Assembly: GCF_036669915.1 (NCBI RefSeq)
Contig: NC_089320.1
Location: forward strand, 9,425,233-9,489,232
Origin: Pocillopora verrucosa
Lineage: Eukaryota > Cnidaria > Anthozoa > Scleractinia > Pocilloporidae
Direction: 5' to 3'
Length of the DNA stretch: 64,000 bases
The position numbers and the translations under genes were made by a program. The number at the start of each line of letters is the position of its first letter. Positions within the stretch are counted from its first letter, which is position 1. Positions 13,247-25,764 of the stretch are shown here, piece after piece. Under the pieces are notes generated by a model, which saw only the letters and a list, made by a program, of their open reading frames with translations, did no database searches and was not told the origin of the DNA.

Positions 13247-14869
13247 CTGTGGAAACAGGTAAAGAATACAATAATGAATGGAAGTGCAAAATCAAACAAG
13301 TTTTAGCAGATTTAGATTAGATTTTCGACCAGATTTTAGATTAACATTACGTTTTGGGGTGTAGGATATGACGTGCCATTATAAGTATAATATAAGTTTT
13401 ATATTTTCACTTATAAGTATAACCATATGATCGCGAGCTATTCGACAAACATATAAAAACTAGTTGACGTCTTCTCTGATTCTCTTGTCGATGTCATTTT
13501 ACAGCTAAGAATAATTGTTGTCTTCCCTTAATTAATGTGAATAAATAGTATATTTAACTTTGCAAAATAATCAGAACAAGCTGCTATTAATTTTGATCAA
13601 AAAACACCTTCTCCGATGGTGAACTCGGCATGAAAACAGTTGTTCTTTCGGTTTATAATATTCTTATCATACTTTTTGAAAAAATTTCATCCGCCTAAGA
13701 GTGGAGAAATTAATTGCTCCGGTCAAAGTTGATTTCTTTGCAGGTTTTTCATGGAAAACACCCTTTTTAACTCGTGAATTGCGCGCATGCGCAAGAGCGA
13801 GTTGTAGATATGATGTGGAGAATGGCACTCGCTCGATTGGTCGATTCCTGTAAACTTTTTTTTATTTTAGGCTTTTAAGTGCATTTGATAGTTTTTGGCG
13901 AGTAATAAACAAACGAAATGGCGACCTTTGTTGCTAAGAATAGTGGTGGGGTGAAAAAGAAATCAACCATAATCTTAAAAGAGTTTATGTTTTTTTCGTT
14001 TTAGTTTCAACAAGCGGCGCCAGCGACTGGCAGGCGTGCGAGGATTCACACAGAAATAACAGAACAACCCGCGTTTTTCATAAAATTGTAATTTACAATC
14101 CTTGAACTTGAAAATAATCCGAAGATTCATTAAAAATATCACTTACTCCGAAGCGCTCGGAGTTTACAGGTGTTCAAAAGCTTTTCTGTCATGGCTGTGT
14201 GAAGCAACAAAAGGTGCCGGCGACTGACGAAATTACAGGTTAACACGAAAATCAAATAACACCTAAACAAATAATTTTGGCTACCGATTTTCAGTGAATT
14301 TTTAAAGAACAATTTTCTTTTTAGTTTCAAGACAATTTGAAGATTCAAAATAAATATTAGGTACTAAAATGCGAAAGTAATACACCACTAAATTGATCAA
14401 TAGGCCTGAAATGAAATTCTATCTTGTTCTTTATTATACGTTGCCTGGCACGTAACCAAAATCTACAAAATCTAAGTGTAATTCTGATTTCATCAGTAGG
14501 ATTCTTACAACTTTACATTGTCAATCTTGCTTTTGTTTTGCGGAATCATAACTGGGAATGTGTGAAGACTAAGGTAGAACGTCATTACATAGGGAAAATA
14601 CTTAATGCAAGATCTATTCTATGGAGTTTAATGTGATCCGCTTGTTAAGTGTGACATGATGGACGATGGACATGGATTGACAATCAAGTCACTCTCACCT
14701 AAAGAAACTGACGAAGAACATTTCACAGTTGATATGAGTCACCCTTCCCGACCTTCCCTGTTGTAATGCAATTTAACAGGTTGTAGTGAATAAGAGGGTT
14801 CACCGAAGAGCCAGAGAAAAGAGAGAAAACCTTGAATTTCTCTTAACAACTATATCATACCACAAGATA

Positions 14870-15479
14870 ATTTGGTTTTATCACCCGAGTTGATAATATA
14901 ACTTGGTCACAGTAGAGAGTTTCTAAAGTGGACGTTTGGGGCGTTGGCCCTTCATCAGAGTGAAAGGAGGAATTTTGGATTGTGTGTTTATATGCAAAAA
15001 AAATGGAGTTACGCCATTGGTGGGAACGTGGCAAAGAGAAAAAGTAATAATACATTGGTTGAATGAATAGTGTTTGTTAATACCGCGCGGATGAAGAGTG
15101 CCGATTTGAAAGATAAATTTTTTCTACAAGACTTTTGCATCTTTACGAGCTTCCTAGATGTAGGGAAAGGCCGCAGACTGCCATATGCTGCTTAAATGAT
15201 TAGGGAGATTAAAGTGTCTAGCAAGTGGTTTGGATGTGTCCTTGTCATTGCTTCATACCTCACGAAGGTCACCTAGTCGTCTTCCTTTTCACCAATGTAT
15301 ATCTTTTCGAGGTGCAAGTTATGCAATAGATGACATTGGCAGAGGTGCACGCGAGATGATCTGTAATCTAAATAGATCGCTTGAGTCCCGACATTTTTTT
15401 CGACGTTATGAATGAAAGAGCAAATTTTGCATCGTGTGCGCGTATATTTCAAAGTTCCGGGTTGATCATTAGTTCGCAT
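14870..15479 (-). pseudogene. Penelope-like retroelement 3' remnant (GIY-YIG part and terminal structure)
   Basis: On the minus strand a frame at 15273-15479 encodes CKICSFIHNVEKN, then YIGE, matching the start of the GIY-YIG endonuclease domain of Penelope-like elements. Downstream in shifted frames come pieces resembling its end (KPLARHFNLPNH, KFIFQIGTLHPRGIN). The reading frame is broken several times. The 3' end carries a hammerhead-like motif (14928-14960, CTGATGA ... CAAACGTC) and a TTTAGAAACTCTCTA tract seen at Penelope termini. It lies inside the candidate intron of the ShK gene and is inactive as it stands. Confidence 0.75.
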
Positions 15480-15943
15480 TGAGATTACATTACTGCTGTT
15501 TTTTTCTTTGAAAAATACTGTTTTTGCCTTTAATAACGTTGCATATCCATGTCAGTGACTTTGTGAACTTCGTATTTGAAGTCATATTTATTGGAGCTCA
15601 ATCAAACGTAAGGTGGCACGACTTAATTTCTAATTCGACAACAAAATTATCTGTAATTGCCATTATGCTTAGTTATGGTGCCTGATTCCATCGTACAAAC
15701 TGACTATCGTTTATATGCCGGTAATATTAGACGAATGTATACCTGGAGATTAGTCTGACTAAGTATTGGAGAATTTACTGTAAAGAATTGGCTGAATTAG
15801 TCGTCATTCAGGAGTTATTAAGCCCTATTGACTTCATTCCATTTTTAACAAAAAAGTAAAATCATGGGGGAATCATACTGATCAGTAACGGTAGTGAAGG
15901 AAAAATACAGAAAGGCATCGAAAGAAAGGGGTTATGCACTTAC

Positions 15944-16055
15944 ATTTGATGACTTCCTTCAAGGCCGACCTGTCGCGCCCATAATTTTCGTCCTTTTCTA
16001 ATGCAGCACATACGACCAACAACGCGAAGAAAGCTACCAAAGGCCTCATGTCCAT
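15944..16055 (-). CDS. Candidate signal-peptide first exon (B) for a secreted peptide
   Basis: ATG at 16055 (or the in-frame ATG at 16049) starts a short hydrophobic segment (LVAFFALLVVCAAL) followed by a charged stretch rich in Asp, Glu, Arg and Lys. The frame ends at a good donor (T|GTAAGTG) in phase 1. The ShK exon at 13246 begins with two bases completing a codon, so the two are phase-compatible with an intron of about 2.7 kb. That intron contains Penelope debris. A weak CATAAAG element lies about 70 nt upstream of the ATG. A secretory leader is clear; pairing with the ShK exon is inference. Confidence 0.6.
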
Positions 16056-16581
16056 TGTTACCGTGTGTTTCACTTAAAAACGTTTTACAAAGATGTACAG
16101 AGAACTGAATGCTAACAGAAGACCAACTTTATGGCATGAATTTTTAATGTTTTGTATTCAGAAAGTATTATCAGTTTGCTGAGTCTGGTTAGTTTTCGAT
16201 CGCTTCTTCCTCGCGTGGGTTTGAAACAACCAATGATTTTCTTCAGGGTTTTTAATTATACTGACGCGTGGTTAATATTTTGCACCCCTTGACACCCGTG
16301 AATTGTAACACATTATATAATTGGTGGCCCAGAGAGCAAGTAGAGATCATATCATGAGTCAAAACATAAAATTATTAAATTTTTAGATCAATCTTTGACA
16401 AATTATATTGACGTCACAAAACCGATAATTGCTGAATGGATTTATCTCTTAGAAATAATGATCTGTTCTCTGTTAATTTAAGTTTCTGGTTATGGGAATC
16501 TTCTGTTTCTTTTTTCATTTCTCTATTTTTGTAATTTTTTGTTGAGAAAAATTTCTTCTAAATCCTAAAAACAATACTGGT

Positions 16582-16706
16582 GAAAAGTAGAGATGGTAAG
16601 TTTTGAGCTCGGTGAAGAATTAAGAAAGATGTTTTTTCGTCTTTTTTTCGAAAAAACATCTTTCTTAATTCTTCACCGAGCTAAAAACTTACCATCTCTA
16701 CTTTTC
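16582..16706. repeat. Near-perfect hairpin of SINE family 2 tails
   Basis: Arms 16582-16639 and 16649-16706 are almost exact inverted repeats (AGAGATGGTAAG ... CTTACCATCTCT) with a loop of about 9 nt. The right arm is the 3' tail sequence also found after the tRNA-like body at 16799. The hairpin therefore joins an inverted and a direct SINE tail. Confidence 0.9.
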
Positions 16707-16798
16707 TCTCAAAAACATTACGCTATCGACATTGCTGATACTAGCAGTATGCAGGACACGTGTCATTAGAACTTCGTAATAGATCCCGCTCACCGAAG

Positions 16799-16925
16799 AT
16801 TCTTTGTGGCTCAGTGGTAGAGCATCGGAGCGCAAATCCGAAGGTCTGAGGTTCGATTCCTCATGGGGACTCAGAATTTTTCTTTGTCCCACGCTCGTGA
16901 CTAGACGAAAAAACATCTTTCTTAA
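16799..16925 (+). mobile_element. tRNA-derived SINE, family 2
   Basis: A tRNA-like head has box A (TGGCTCAGTGGTAGAG), an anticodon-like GCA in a GCGCAAA loop on a TCGGA/TCCGA stem, and box B (GGTTCGATTCC). The tail is TTTGTCCCACGCTCGTGAC and then GACGAAAAAACATCTTTCTTA. The acceptor stem does not pair, so this is a SINE and not a functional tRNA. A diverged copy lies at 61613-61860. Confidence 0.8.
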
Positions 16926-17106
16926 TACTGGTAAAATTTCAAGCGTAAACTTGAATCGATAATACGGAGTCAATAAGAAATAGAGCGACAGAAAGAAACT
17001 GTCGTTTAATTTTTGTAACTGACCATTCGTGACAAGCAACGTCTGAAGAGTCTGAAGCAAATTTTTTTAGTCTTACAAGGATTTGTAGTATTCACTTACA
17101 CGGTAA

Positions 17107-17108
17107 TG

Positions 17109-17142
<34 letters not shown>

Positions 17143-17151
17143 TAGCAATTA
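17107..17151 (+). repeat. (AAT)n microsatellite
   Basis: A near-pure run of about a dozen AAT triplets. Confidence 0.95.
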
Positions 17152-17709
17152 ATCAAAAAATAATAATCGTAGTTAATAGTTTATACAATGAAATATCGAA
17201 TAGGGCCCGATGAATAAATAGACCCCGTGGGATATTGACGATTAAAGTCGTCAGAAGTTTTGTAACCAATAAAAATACGTTGTTTACAATTAGATGAAAA
17301 AGTCTCTAAAAGCATCTTAAAGTAGGGCTGCTGACTCCAAAACCCTTAAGGTTTTAAAGTACGAGAAGTGTGACTTCCTTATTATCCATACTCATAAGAT
17401 GTCGTCTTGAGCCTTAAATAGAGTAGTCTCAGTCGAGTGATATTTCGGGAAGCCGGACTAAAATTTTAAGAGTTGCATTTTTTCATAACGAACGAGAGGC
17501 TGCTCAATTGCAGCCTTTTTCAGTGCCTTGACAGAAAGGAATTTTACTAAACCAAATCAGGTCCTGGCTTTTTCACTGAAAGGGAGATGAAAGGGAAAGT
17601 GTTAAAGAATCGATTCAGAAGGTCAAGAAAAGAGTAAAATTTAATTTTGAAACATTAAAGTATGAAATTTTTTCTTAAAATCATCTTCTCCTGTTGATTT
17701 TCCTTTCAG

Positions 17710-17873
17710 ATGGGAATATTGATGGTGAAGGCGATCGACGCTCAATTTTCTATGGCGACCAGATGGTCGTAAGCTGGGTTCCAGAACGAAATATCTATGT
17801 TTTCTTTTGTACTGAAAGTTTCAAGGTTGCGAACAGGGAATGGAACTTATTGAAAAGTGCTGATATTCACTGA
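17710..17873 (+). CDS. Possible terminal exon on the plus strand, unknown product
   Basis: A very good acceptor (TTGATTTTCCTTTCAG) ends at 17709. The frame starting with two bases and then GGG AAT ATT stays open for about 54 codons to TGA at 17871-17873. It includes DGEGDRRSIFYGD and PERNIYVFFCTES. No family is recognised and no upstream partner exon was found. It could be a remnant or chance. Confidence 0.25.
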
Positions 17874-18066
17874 GCAAGCAAAAACACTAATCCTACCCTT
17901 ATCCGGTCTCGTTGCGGGTCTGGTGTCTGTTTTATTGAAAAGTTGCCTAGTGTTAGTCCTCATATTTATTCATAATGATTAGTTTCTCGGAATTGTCGGT
18001 GACCCATCAAATATAGACTTGCTTTTAGTGTTGCTTTTTTCGAATGATATTAAAGGATTTACTCAC

Positions 18067-18175
18067 AGTCTGAATCGAGTACTTCTGAGTCCAGTACGTC
18101 TGGGTCCCTTTCTCTTTCCACAGAGTTAGCTGAACAAACCAACATGACCGCAAGCAAAACAATAAGAATCTTCAT
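18067..18175 (-). CDS. Candidate signal-peptide first exon (A) for a secreted peptide
   Basis: ATG at 18175 encodes a classic signal peptide (MKILIVLLAVMLVCSANS) and then an acidic propeptide-like stretch rich in Asp, Glu and Ser. It ends at donor T|GTGAGTAAA in phase 1, the same phase as exon B, and so is also compatible with the ShK exon at 13246. An in-frame ATG at 18286 would add a polar leader and is less likely the start, because a TATA-like box lies at 18275-18280. No other cysteine-rich exon is seen between 16.1 and 18.0 kb. It is therefore either an alternative first exon of the ShK gene or the remnant of a paralogue. Confidence 0.6.
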
Positions 18176-18274
18176 GTTGTACAATGAGGTTAATTCCTGC
18201 TGTGAAGAAGATGCCAAGTTATTAATTTCAGAAAGTACGTGCTGAGAGGTTTCAGTCTGACATGATAGCGAAAG

Positions 18275-18280
18275 TTTATA
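18275..18280 (-). promoter_or_regulatory. TATA-like box upstream of signal exon A
   Basis: TATAAA on the minus strand lies about 100 nt upstream of the ATG at 18175. A start site about 30 nt downstream would leave a 5' leader of roughly 70 nt. Position and sequence fit a core promoter, but there is no further support. Confidence 0.4.
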
Positions 18281-20170
18281 TCTCATGTAGTTTGACCTTC
18301 CTTGAAAGCATCCTCCAACGTTTTATCTGTAGGGATATCACTCGCACAGGGTCTGTAGTTCTGAATTTATCTTGGTTTAAAATCATATTTGAATTTAGAC
18401 ATCTCAAAATAATCTAGAAAGCTCTGCAAAGGTCTCATTTCAAACAACTGCGTTTGGCAGCCTAAGTTACCGTAGAGGGTTTGGGGTGTTACATCATTGA
18501 ATGGTCGAGGTTTCGCTCAAGGGTAATCATAGAGGAGACTTGAAACTGTGTTTAGCGATGTTGAATACAGGAGACTCGTGATAGAATCACAGTTCGAAGA
18601 TCTACCAAATCAAAACCACATTTACGTTCTCTTAAGAATCTGATTTGACTTTGTTAGAAAACTTCGTCACGCGAGGGGAAGGCGGAACATTTTTTGAACG
18701 ACTATTTTTGACTGCAAGATTTATTCTTTGCAGCATGTAAATATTTCGAAGTAATAACAATTTTTTACTGATCTGGAGAGTTAATGAGGATTTATTTGCG
18801 AATGTAATATTATTCGGGCTGGATGAAAATTTCTTTTGTTTTCGATATCAGGCAACCTTTATAAAGGCGATAATTCATCAGAGGAATATAATTTCATCAG
18901 TATTGTTTTGCTCTTTCTTTATGAACCTCATTTTCACCTGTCAATTTGGAGAGGAGATAGAATAACAAATCTTTCTTTAACTTTAATTTTCAATACATAT
19001 AGTTCCCTTGTGGAATTGGTGTTTTCTGAAAACTCTTCTTGGATTACGTTGATATATAGAAATCAAAACGCGTGAATATAATCGAAATAAGTTATAACCG
19101 TTAAGAGAAGTACTAGCGATAGCTTCATCAGCTTTTGACATAGTATGAAGCCTTTTAACAAACACATTGTCTAAAGCAAACACCTTGAATCACTTTATTC
19201 ATGATTTGATAAACACTGTCGGACAAAGACGATTTCGCTTTTTTCTTGTCGTTAAGGGGGATCTCTGCAAACTAACCTTTATAATACCAAATTAATGCCG
19301 CTACTGATGCCAATATACTTTCACGCACTTAAATATGGTTCAAAAGAATTTTGTAACGATGTGGCCACGCTTTCGCTGTTTCACGCGTCGCGTCATAATG
19401 AGCTACCACTTATCTCTCTCTTTCAGCATCAGTTGCTAAACCTTTGAAATGCCGTAATCTGCATGTAAAATTCATGTTTGTTTTGAAAAGCGTATTTTGT
19501 AAAGTGCCGGAAACACAAAAAAGTCTAATTCTTTATGTGTGCACCTGTTTTACCTCAACAAAGGGATCGTGGAGTACATTTTAGTTATCGTATTTCAGCC
19601 ATTCAATAAGCTTCCTAGTTTTCATAACTGTCCTTTGATGTTAAGCACAAACTCGTAATTTACCAACCGCATCGTAGATTTTAATTTTTTAGTCAGTTGT
19701 GATTTGGTTTCCAGTTCATCTCGATTCCTTTTTCTTTGTTCTGCCTTCAGTTGTCCGAGGTTACACCACATGAAGGTTTATCTTTTCGGTTTCAAACGCG
19801 AAGTTCTACTTTATCAATCAAATACTGGAACAAATTAAAATACCCTGTTTCAGATAATTCTTTGTCCAATGCACCACCATGTTAATTGGTATACGGACCA
19901 TGATTTATGGCAGTACTTTTATTGTAGAGTGCCTGAGGACTTCTACTCACGGAATAATAATCGTACTAAAATACGAAGCGTGAAATCTTTTCATTATGGG
20001 GGAAAAAGGTGAAATAAACAGTGCTTGCAAATAGGCGTTTAAGGTTTTTTTCTTGAACTTTCGAGTGAGCAGAAATCCAGTCCTTCAAAGTCGTAAAATA
20101 TCCATAGAGACATCTTGAGTAATAACAACAAGACAACGGGAGCGGCCTTAAATCACGCTGCCATTCAATT

Positions 20171-20332
20171 TAAATACTATCCTCCATATTTCCAAAGTAC
20201 AACAAATACACCTAGCAAGAGTTTTCATATTACTCACATGAGTTCATTATCTAAATACTATCCTCCATATTTCCAAAATACAACAAAAACATCTAGCAAG
20301 AGTTTTCATATTACCCACATGAGTTCATTATC
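20171..20332 (+). repeat. Two-copy tandem repeat, 81-bp unit
   Basis: The unit starting TAAATACTATCCTCCATATT occurs at 20171-20251 and again at 20252-20332 with only a few substitutions, indicating a recent local duplication. It creates a repetitive open frame that should not be read as a gene. Confidence 0.92.
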
Positions 20333-23300
20333 AAAATCCACTACTTAACATTAGTTTTAAGGGGAAAAATTATCTCTAATGCTACAGAGTTTATTGATAC
20401 ATTGTTGGCTGAAGTGTTTTCTGAGAATTTGTTTATGCTTTTGAATTATTATGAGTACTCCCATGGGTGCGCCCTCTTAATATCTCTATTTGTAAGACTA
20501 TAAAAGATACTATTCACTGCCGTAATATATTGTAAAGGTTTGATCATACTCATATTTTCTTTCTACCACGACAATTCCATCTGTAACAATAAGTTATCGT
20601 GCTTTTTAGAAACATTTTACAATGAACCGATTCTTAGGTTCCACATACAAAGATTCGACCGAATGAGGTCATGAAACGAAAACGAATACAATAAGACAAT
20701 TTCCCGTTACCCACCAAACACCGACAATTTTCGTATTCTAGCTGTTTTCTAGGTTATTCGCTTCGCGGAGCTTTTGCAATAGAAATCTTTTGAATATGGA
20801 AAATAAAGACTTGACAGCGCGCCTAGATTTCTCAGGAAACTCTTATACTAAATCTAACAGAGAAATGTGGAATTAACAGCAAAAATCAGAAAATTTTCAC
20901 GCTTTGACTGCGGCATGACACTTCATCAGGATCTGAGAAAATTGTTTTGCTATGGTTCGCCAGCGAACCGTTAACGTGATAATCAAGAACATTCAGTGAA
21001 TCTCGAATAACGAGAAAAAGCTGATGGTCTTACAATAGGGAGCCGCAACTAGAGAACAAGCGTCAAGGAAGCTCACAGAAAATCAGTGATAACATAGTGG
21101 GTAAGTCAAAAACGCCTCTTACCTCGCCAAGTCGACCTTAGATTGAGGGAATTTGACGTTAACTAAAAATTCAAGGATTGGCTGTGTTCTTATATAAAAC
21201 CAGGCACTAATCATTTGATTACCACCAATCAAAGTGCAGCTTTCTCGACTCTCACTCTAAAAGCAAATAATATGCAGAGTAAGTTAGACTAATGAACTCT
21301 ATTGGTTGGAAATATCGCTGAAAGGCCTGAATGATTTTTGGTGATCAATTCATACAATAAACAGGCATCATTGGACTCACCTGTTTCACATTCGCGGCAA
21401 TCAATGACTTGTCAAGCTATGATGAACTAAGCTAGCGCGCCAAATAGCAAGGAATACTTGTTATGTTCTTGTCAATGCTTCGTATTCTACTAAATATGGA
21501 TTATGGTGCAGCAGGTGTTGTAGTTCTGCTATAACAACACTAAGTAACACTTGTCCTTCACGTATGAGCACATCTAGATTAGTGGCTGCACAACAGTAAT
21601 TCTCCTTTAATTTTCAAAAAGCAAGATTAACAATGGAAACCTTATAAAATAAAATAAAAAACATTACATTATTTGTGAACCCATTTTTACGAAATAAGCC
21701 TTATTTTTCATTGTTTTGAATTTAAATGAGGGCTTTGTCTTTTTCGTCATAAGTTTGGTTCACAATTTTCAATCGCGCAGAGCACAATTACAGGGCCACT
21801 GCGCGGCTTCCGACTGGTAATTGGCAATTACAGCCGTAAATAAAATTAGTTATTCTCGAAAAAAACATGAAAACTCCACATAACACACCTGCGGGAAATT
21901 TTCGACGGTGGAACTGACATCTAAAACTTGAGCGGTGCGGTTTCTTTCTATCGATCGTAAATTCCAACCTCTAATAAAGCAATCTTCATATATATTAATC
22001 GTGCTTTACTGCGTTCATTGGGGTGACAAACCATAGAAACACTAAAAAAATATTTCATTTGTTTTTTTCACACTATACATTTTAGAAAACATCGTATTTC
22101 CATTCATATTCTTGAAATGCCAAGTTTGAAAGTGCTTTTCAGAAGGTGGCTCATGAAAACGCGTTATCGACGACGTCCTGGTCAAGCTGAGCAGTCTCCA
22201 AAATGTTGGTTGATGGACCAACGTGGTGGGAAGCTTCTGAAACCCAAATCAAATGGATAGTAAAATTTAAGCATGTAAACAAAAGATGACTGTCTATCAG
22301 GCACTGTTATCTGATAAAAGTGCAAATCATCAACATTAAGCGGAAAAATTAATTTCGTTTCCTCGGATCCATGAGACATGCAATCACACAACATTGCAAG
22401 TCCGGCTTAGAACCTCTCAAGGGAAAACCATTCATTATTAAATTTTAGATGGTTTAAAACTTACGCAAAGCTTACTTTTTAGAATCCTAATTATTCATAT
22501 CTCTCAGCTTTAGGATTAGAGGGTAAAAGCAAAAATTCTTCCAGTTTGATACTCGCAGATTAACAGACAAGTCACAAAAACACTGAACTTTTTCAGTACT
22601 TGTCAAAAACAACCGTTTGTGATCTATTTCGTCGATGCTTTTGGGTTGGCTTATGTTTTACGAGCATAGTAAAACTTTCGTAAACTGGTAATCTAAGAAA
22701 GTAGTCAAACAAGGAATTTCTTAAAATGTGAAAACATTTTGAACAGATCGCGATCACAAAAGATTTTGCGGAATTTCGGATTGTCCGTGGATTGTTCTCA
22801 GTCCTTAGACTTAAAGGCTCCTTTAGATACTCTCTGAGTAAAAAAAAAGCCTTTTCACTCTAATAAAGTTGATTTTTTTGTTAAAAATATTCAAACCAAA
22901 GGCATATAGTTTCAAAAGTAAAATAGGGAGTAAAATACTTGAAGACTATAGGTCTCACATACGTGTACTCATCTAAACCACTTTACGTCACATAGCTTGT
23001 GATATTTTCAATCTAGGATTTTAAAGCTTTAAACTCTATATTTGGTTCTGTTAATCCATCAAACAAGAACGCAAAACCAACAATCTCCTTCTTTCACCAA
23101 GGGATCAGTTTGGCTGCAGTCAACCAATTTGGGTTTTCATTATGTATTGATGATCCATTTCTAAACCATGACGCTTCTGCTGGTGATCATTATCCATGGG
23201 TGAGTTCTTTTTTAAGCCTCTCTCTTTTCTCCCATCATGTTTGAACCACAGGGTCTACTCCTTTCTCTATCCTTGGATGACGAAAAGAAAAGTTGTTCTC

Positions 23301-25553
23301 TGAATGTTGAAATTTCGTGAATAATAGTTAAGTGTTTGCTCACAGATCTGTAGAGGGTCTTTTGCTAAAGAAAATGCGATGAGTCTAAGGGTCTAAGATC
23401 GGGAACCGTGTATTAAAACTATAGGGAAGGGAATGAGGTTCACCAAGTTTTGAAATAAAAATTGCTCTTCAATTGAAGTCAATTTTTCAACTCGATTTCA
23501 TTTCATCGTATTTTATCCCAGGTAAAATACGAAAACATTCCTAGAAAGTGGTCTAATGGTCTAAGTCATATTTCCTTAATTTTGTGATAATTACTTAGTT
23601 ACACGATAGATTGAGATATGAATAAAAGAAAACCTATGGACACAATTGAATTGCGTGGATTATGGGCGTGGGTCATGTTTTGAAAGTTTTTTTCATCACG
23701 AGTAACCAAAAATCACGAAATGAAAGACATGTTCATGTGAAGTTTTTCATTTGACAAAATTCCTAAGCTTATCGACTGTGTGAGTCCTTGGTGCAGGTTA
23801 CATGGCTGCTGGTTACTAACTCTTCAAGGTTTTGATAAATACTTGCATTTTTTCTTTTACCAGATAAGTTGTACGCGAGAAAAAGTTAGAAATTACTTTT
23901 TTTCTCTTTATTACGAGAATACTGCATCTTTAACTCCATACCGTATCTATATATTTTATAATTGACTAATTAGGAACGGAGAGTAAAAAAATAATGGGGC
24001 AAAATTGCGATAGGAAACAGTGACGTGTCAGCGTAGGTTGACCTTGGGGATTGATTTTTGAATCTCTTTGGTGTTTAATCGCATATAAACCGAGCCACTG
24101 GGACCTTAGTCACTCACATTAACTGATGACAGAAAAGACGGTAACTCGGACGCCTTTATTGGCTATTTATAGTCTGTTGTGTATCTATTACATAATGCAA
24201 AATTATCTCTGTTGGAATGAGAAGTTGATACGCATTTAATAATACTACTTTGAAAAATAAAGAGATTAATTTATTGAATTAACGTCAAACATAATGATAT
24301 TAAAAGTCTTCTCAAGTCAAATCTAAGGAGGAGAACGATAGGAATTTCCTGTAGCATCGTCCTGCTTGAGTTTATTAATCGTATATTTTGTCCAATAAAT
24401 CTCTCTTTGTTAAAAACCAGTTTGACGTCATTCGTCACACGGTTGTCTCGGAGAATCACAGCAGATTGTGGAGTTTCTGGTGGTTTCTAGTAAGCTTGGT
24501 CTTACAATTTTAATACTGTAACTTTTTGCTACCCGGCAAAGGAACTGTCGACAACATTCTGTTAGGTGATGCAATCATGATGCCATCGTACTTGATTTGT
24601 TATATTGTAAGATTCCGCCCGTTGTAGCTACGTTTTACATCAGGCCTGGTTTCACATGTAGCTAAAGACTTCTTAACTCAGTTGGGTTGGTTATTTTTGT
24701 CGGCAAAACGCCGAAAGTTTGAAGAAGCTATTGATACCCTATCGTGGTCTACTTTGGACATTTGTTTACAGTCAAATGTTTCAGACTGCCAAACGTGGTG
24801 ACTGACAGCAGCGGTCTTCAGTTTAGTAATTTTTTCTTTAGGACTGGGATGTTATGGAGTCGGTCCCCTGGATAGTTGTATAAAGAGGAATTTGGTTTTA
24901 TGATGCAGTTACGAAAGAACCCAATATAATTGTGCCAAAATAGTGGAAAAAGTACATCTATGAAAGTGAAAGTACATCTGACAGAACGAGAATTTTTTTT
25001 TTCGAAAACTTTGTTTGTACTTAATACGGAAGGTTGCCTATCCCAGGGAAGAAAGCGCTGTTACCTTGGTATGCAAAATTTGTATCAATGTGAAAGATCG
25101 TTTTTGCCACCCGACAATGTATAAACAGAGAATGGGGGGAACCTTCCCTTCTCAACAATGCTGGCAGATTTTTTTGGTAGAAATCGCAACCAAAAGGACA
25201 GTAAATGTCGGCCACTGCCTCGGTTATATTTTTCAGCGGGCTATACTATACACTCTCCATTCGGTTTGATGCGTATACCAATTCGTAAATGACAGGAAAG
25301 GACGAGATTTCTGGCTTTTGTAACGGTTAATTTCACAAGTGGTATAAGAGATTTGCTTGTCGTGTTAGCCAAATTAAGGACTGAATTGCGAAGTTTTATC
25401 AACTTCTGTGCAATAGAGACAGCGCAATCTAAGAATTCGCGGGATATATGTAAATGTATTCCCGGAAGCGGTATCCCGAATCCCGTTGAGTTTTCGCTCG
25501 CAAGCCCTCCCCACTTAAACTCGAAAACTTGCTGCGTGAGCCTAGATATGGTA

Positions 25554-25764
25554 TTAACCCTTTGACCCCTAAGATGACCAACATTTACTTCCTCCTTATA
25601 TTATCACCCCTGAATCAAACATGAAGGTCAAGAGAATAAAGGAAGAGATCATCAACTGAAGAAGCGCTTGATTATTAAACAAATTCTCCTTGTCAGTACC
25701 TTAGGAAATGTGAAAAGAACAGTGTGGACAATATGCATATTGATGTTAGGTCGCAAGGGGTTAG
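25554..25764. mobile_element. TIR element with TTAACCCTTTGACCCCTAA ends
   Basis: The left end TTAACCCTTTGACCCCTAAG and the right end TTAGGTCGCAAGGGGTTAG form imperfect terminal inverted repeats around about 170 bp without coding capacity. It resembles the elements at 11459 and 36610 in its ends only, so it is a related but distinct MITE family. Confidence 0.6.

Noticed and set aside
16698..17060. 120-codon minus-strand frame
   Set aside because: It runs through the antisense of a tRNA-derived SINE and a hairpin arm, so it is a repeat artefact.
20115..20348. 77-codon frame with repeated YYPPYFQ
   Set aside because: It is produced by the two-copy 81-bp tandem repeat; no start context or partner exon.
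24930..25269. Overlapping frames on both strands around 25 kb
   Set aside because: No domain, no splice structure and mutually overlapping frames; the cysteine-rich look of the minus frame does not fit a known spacing.
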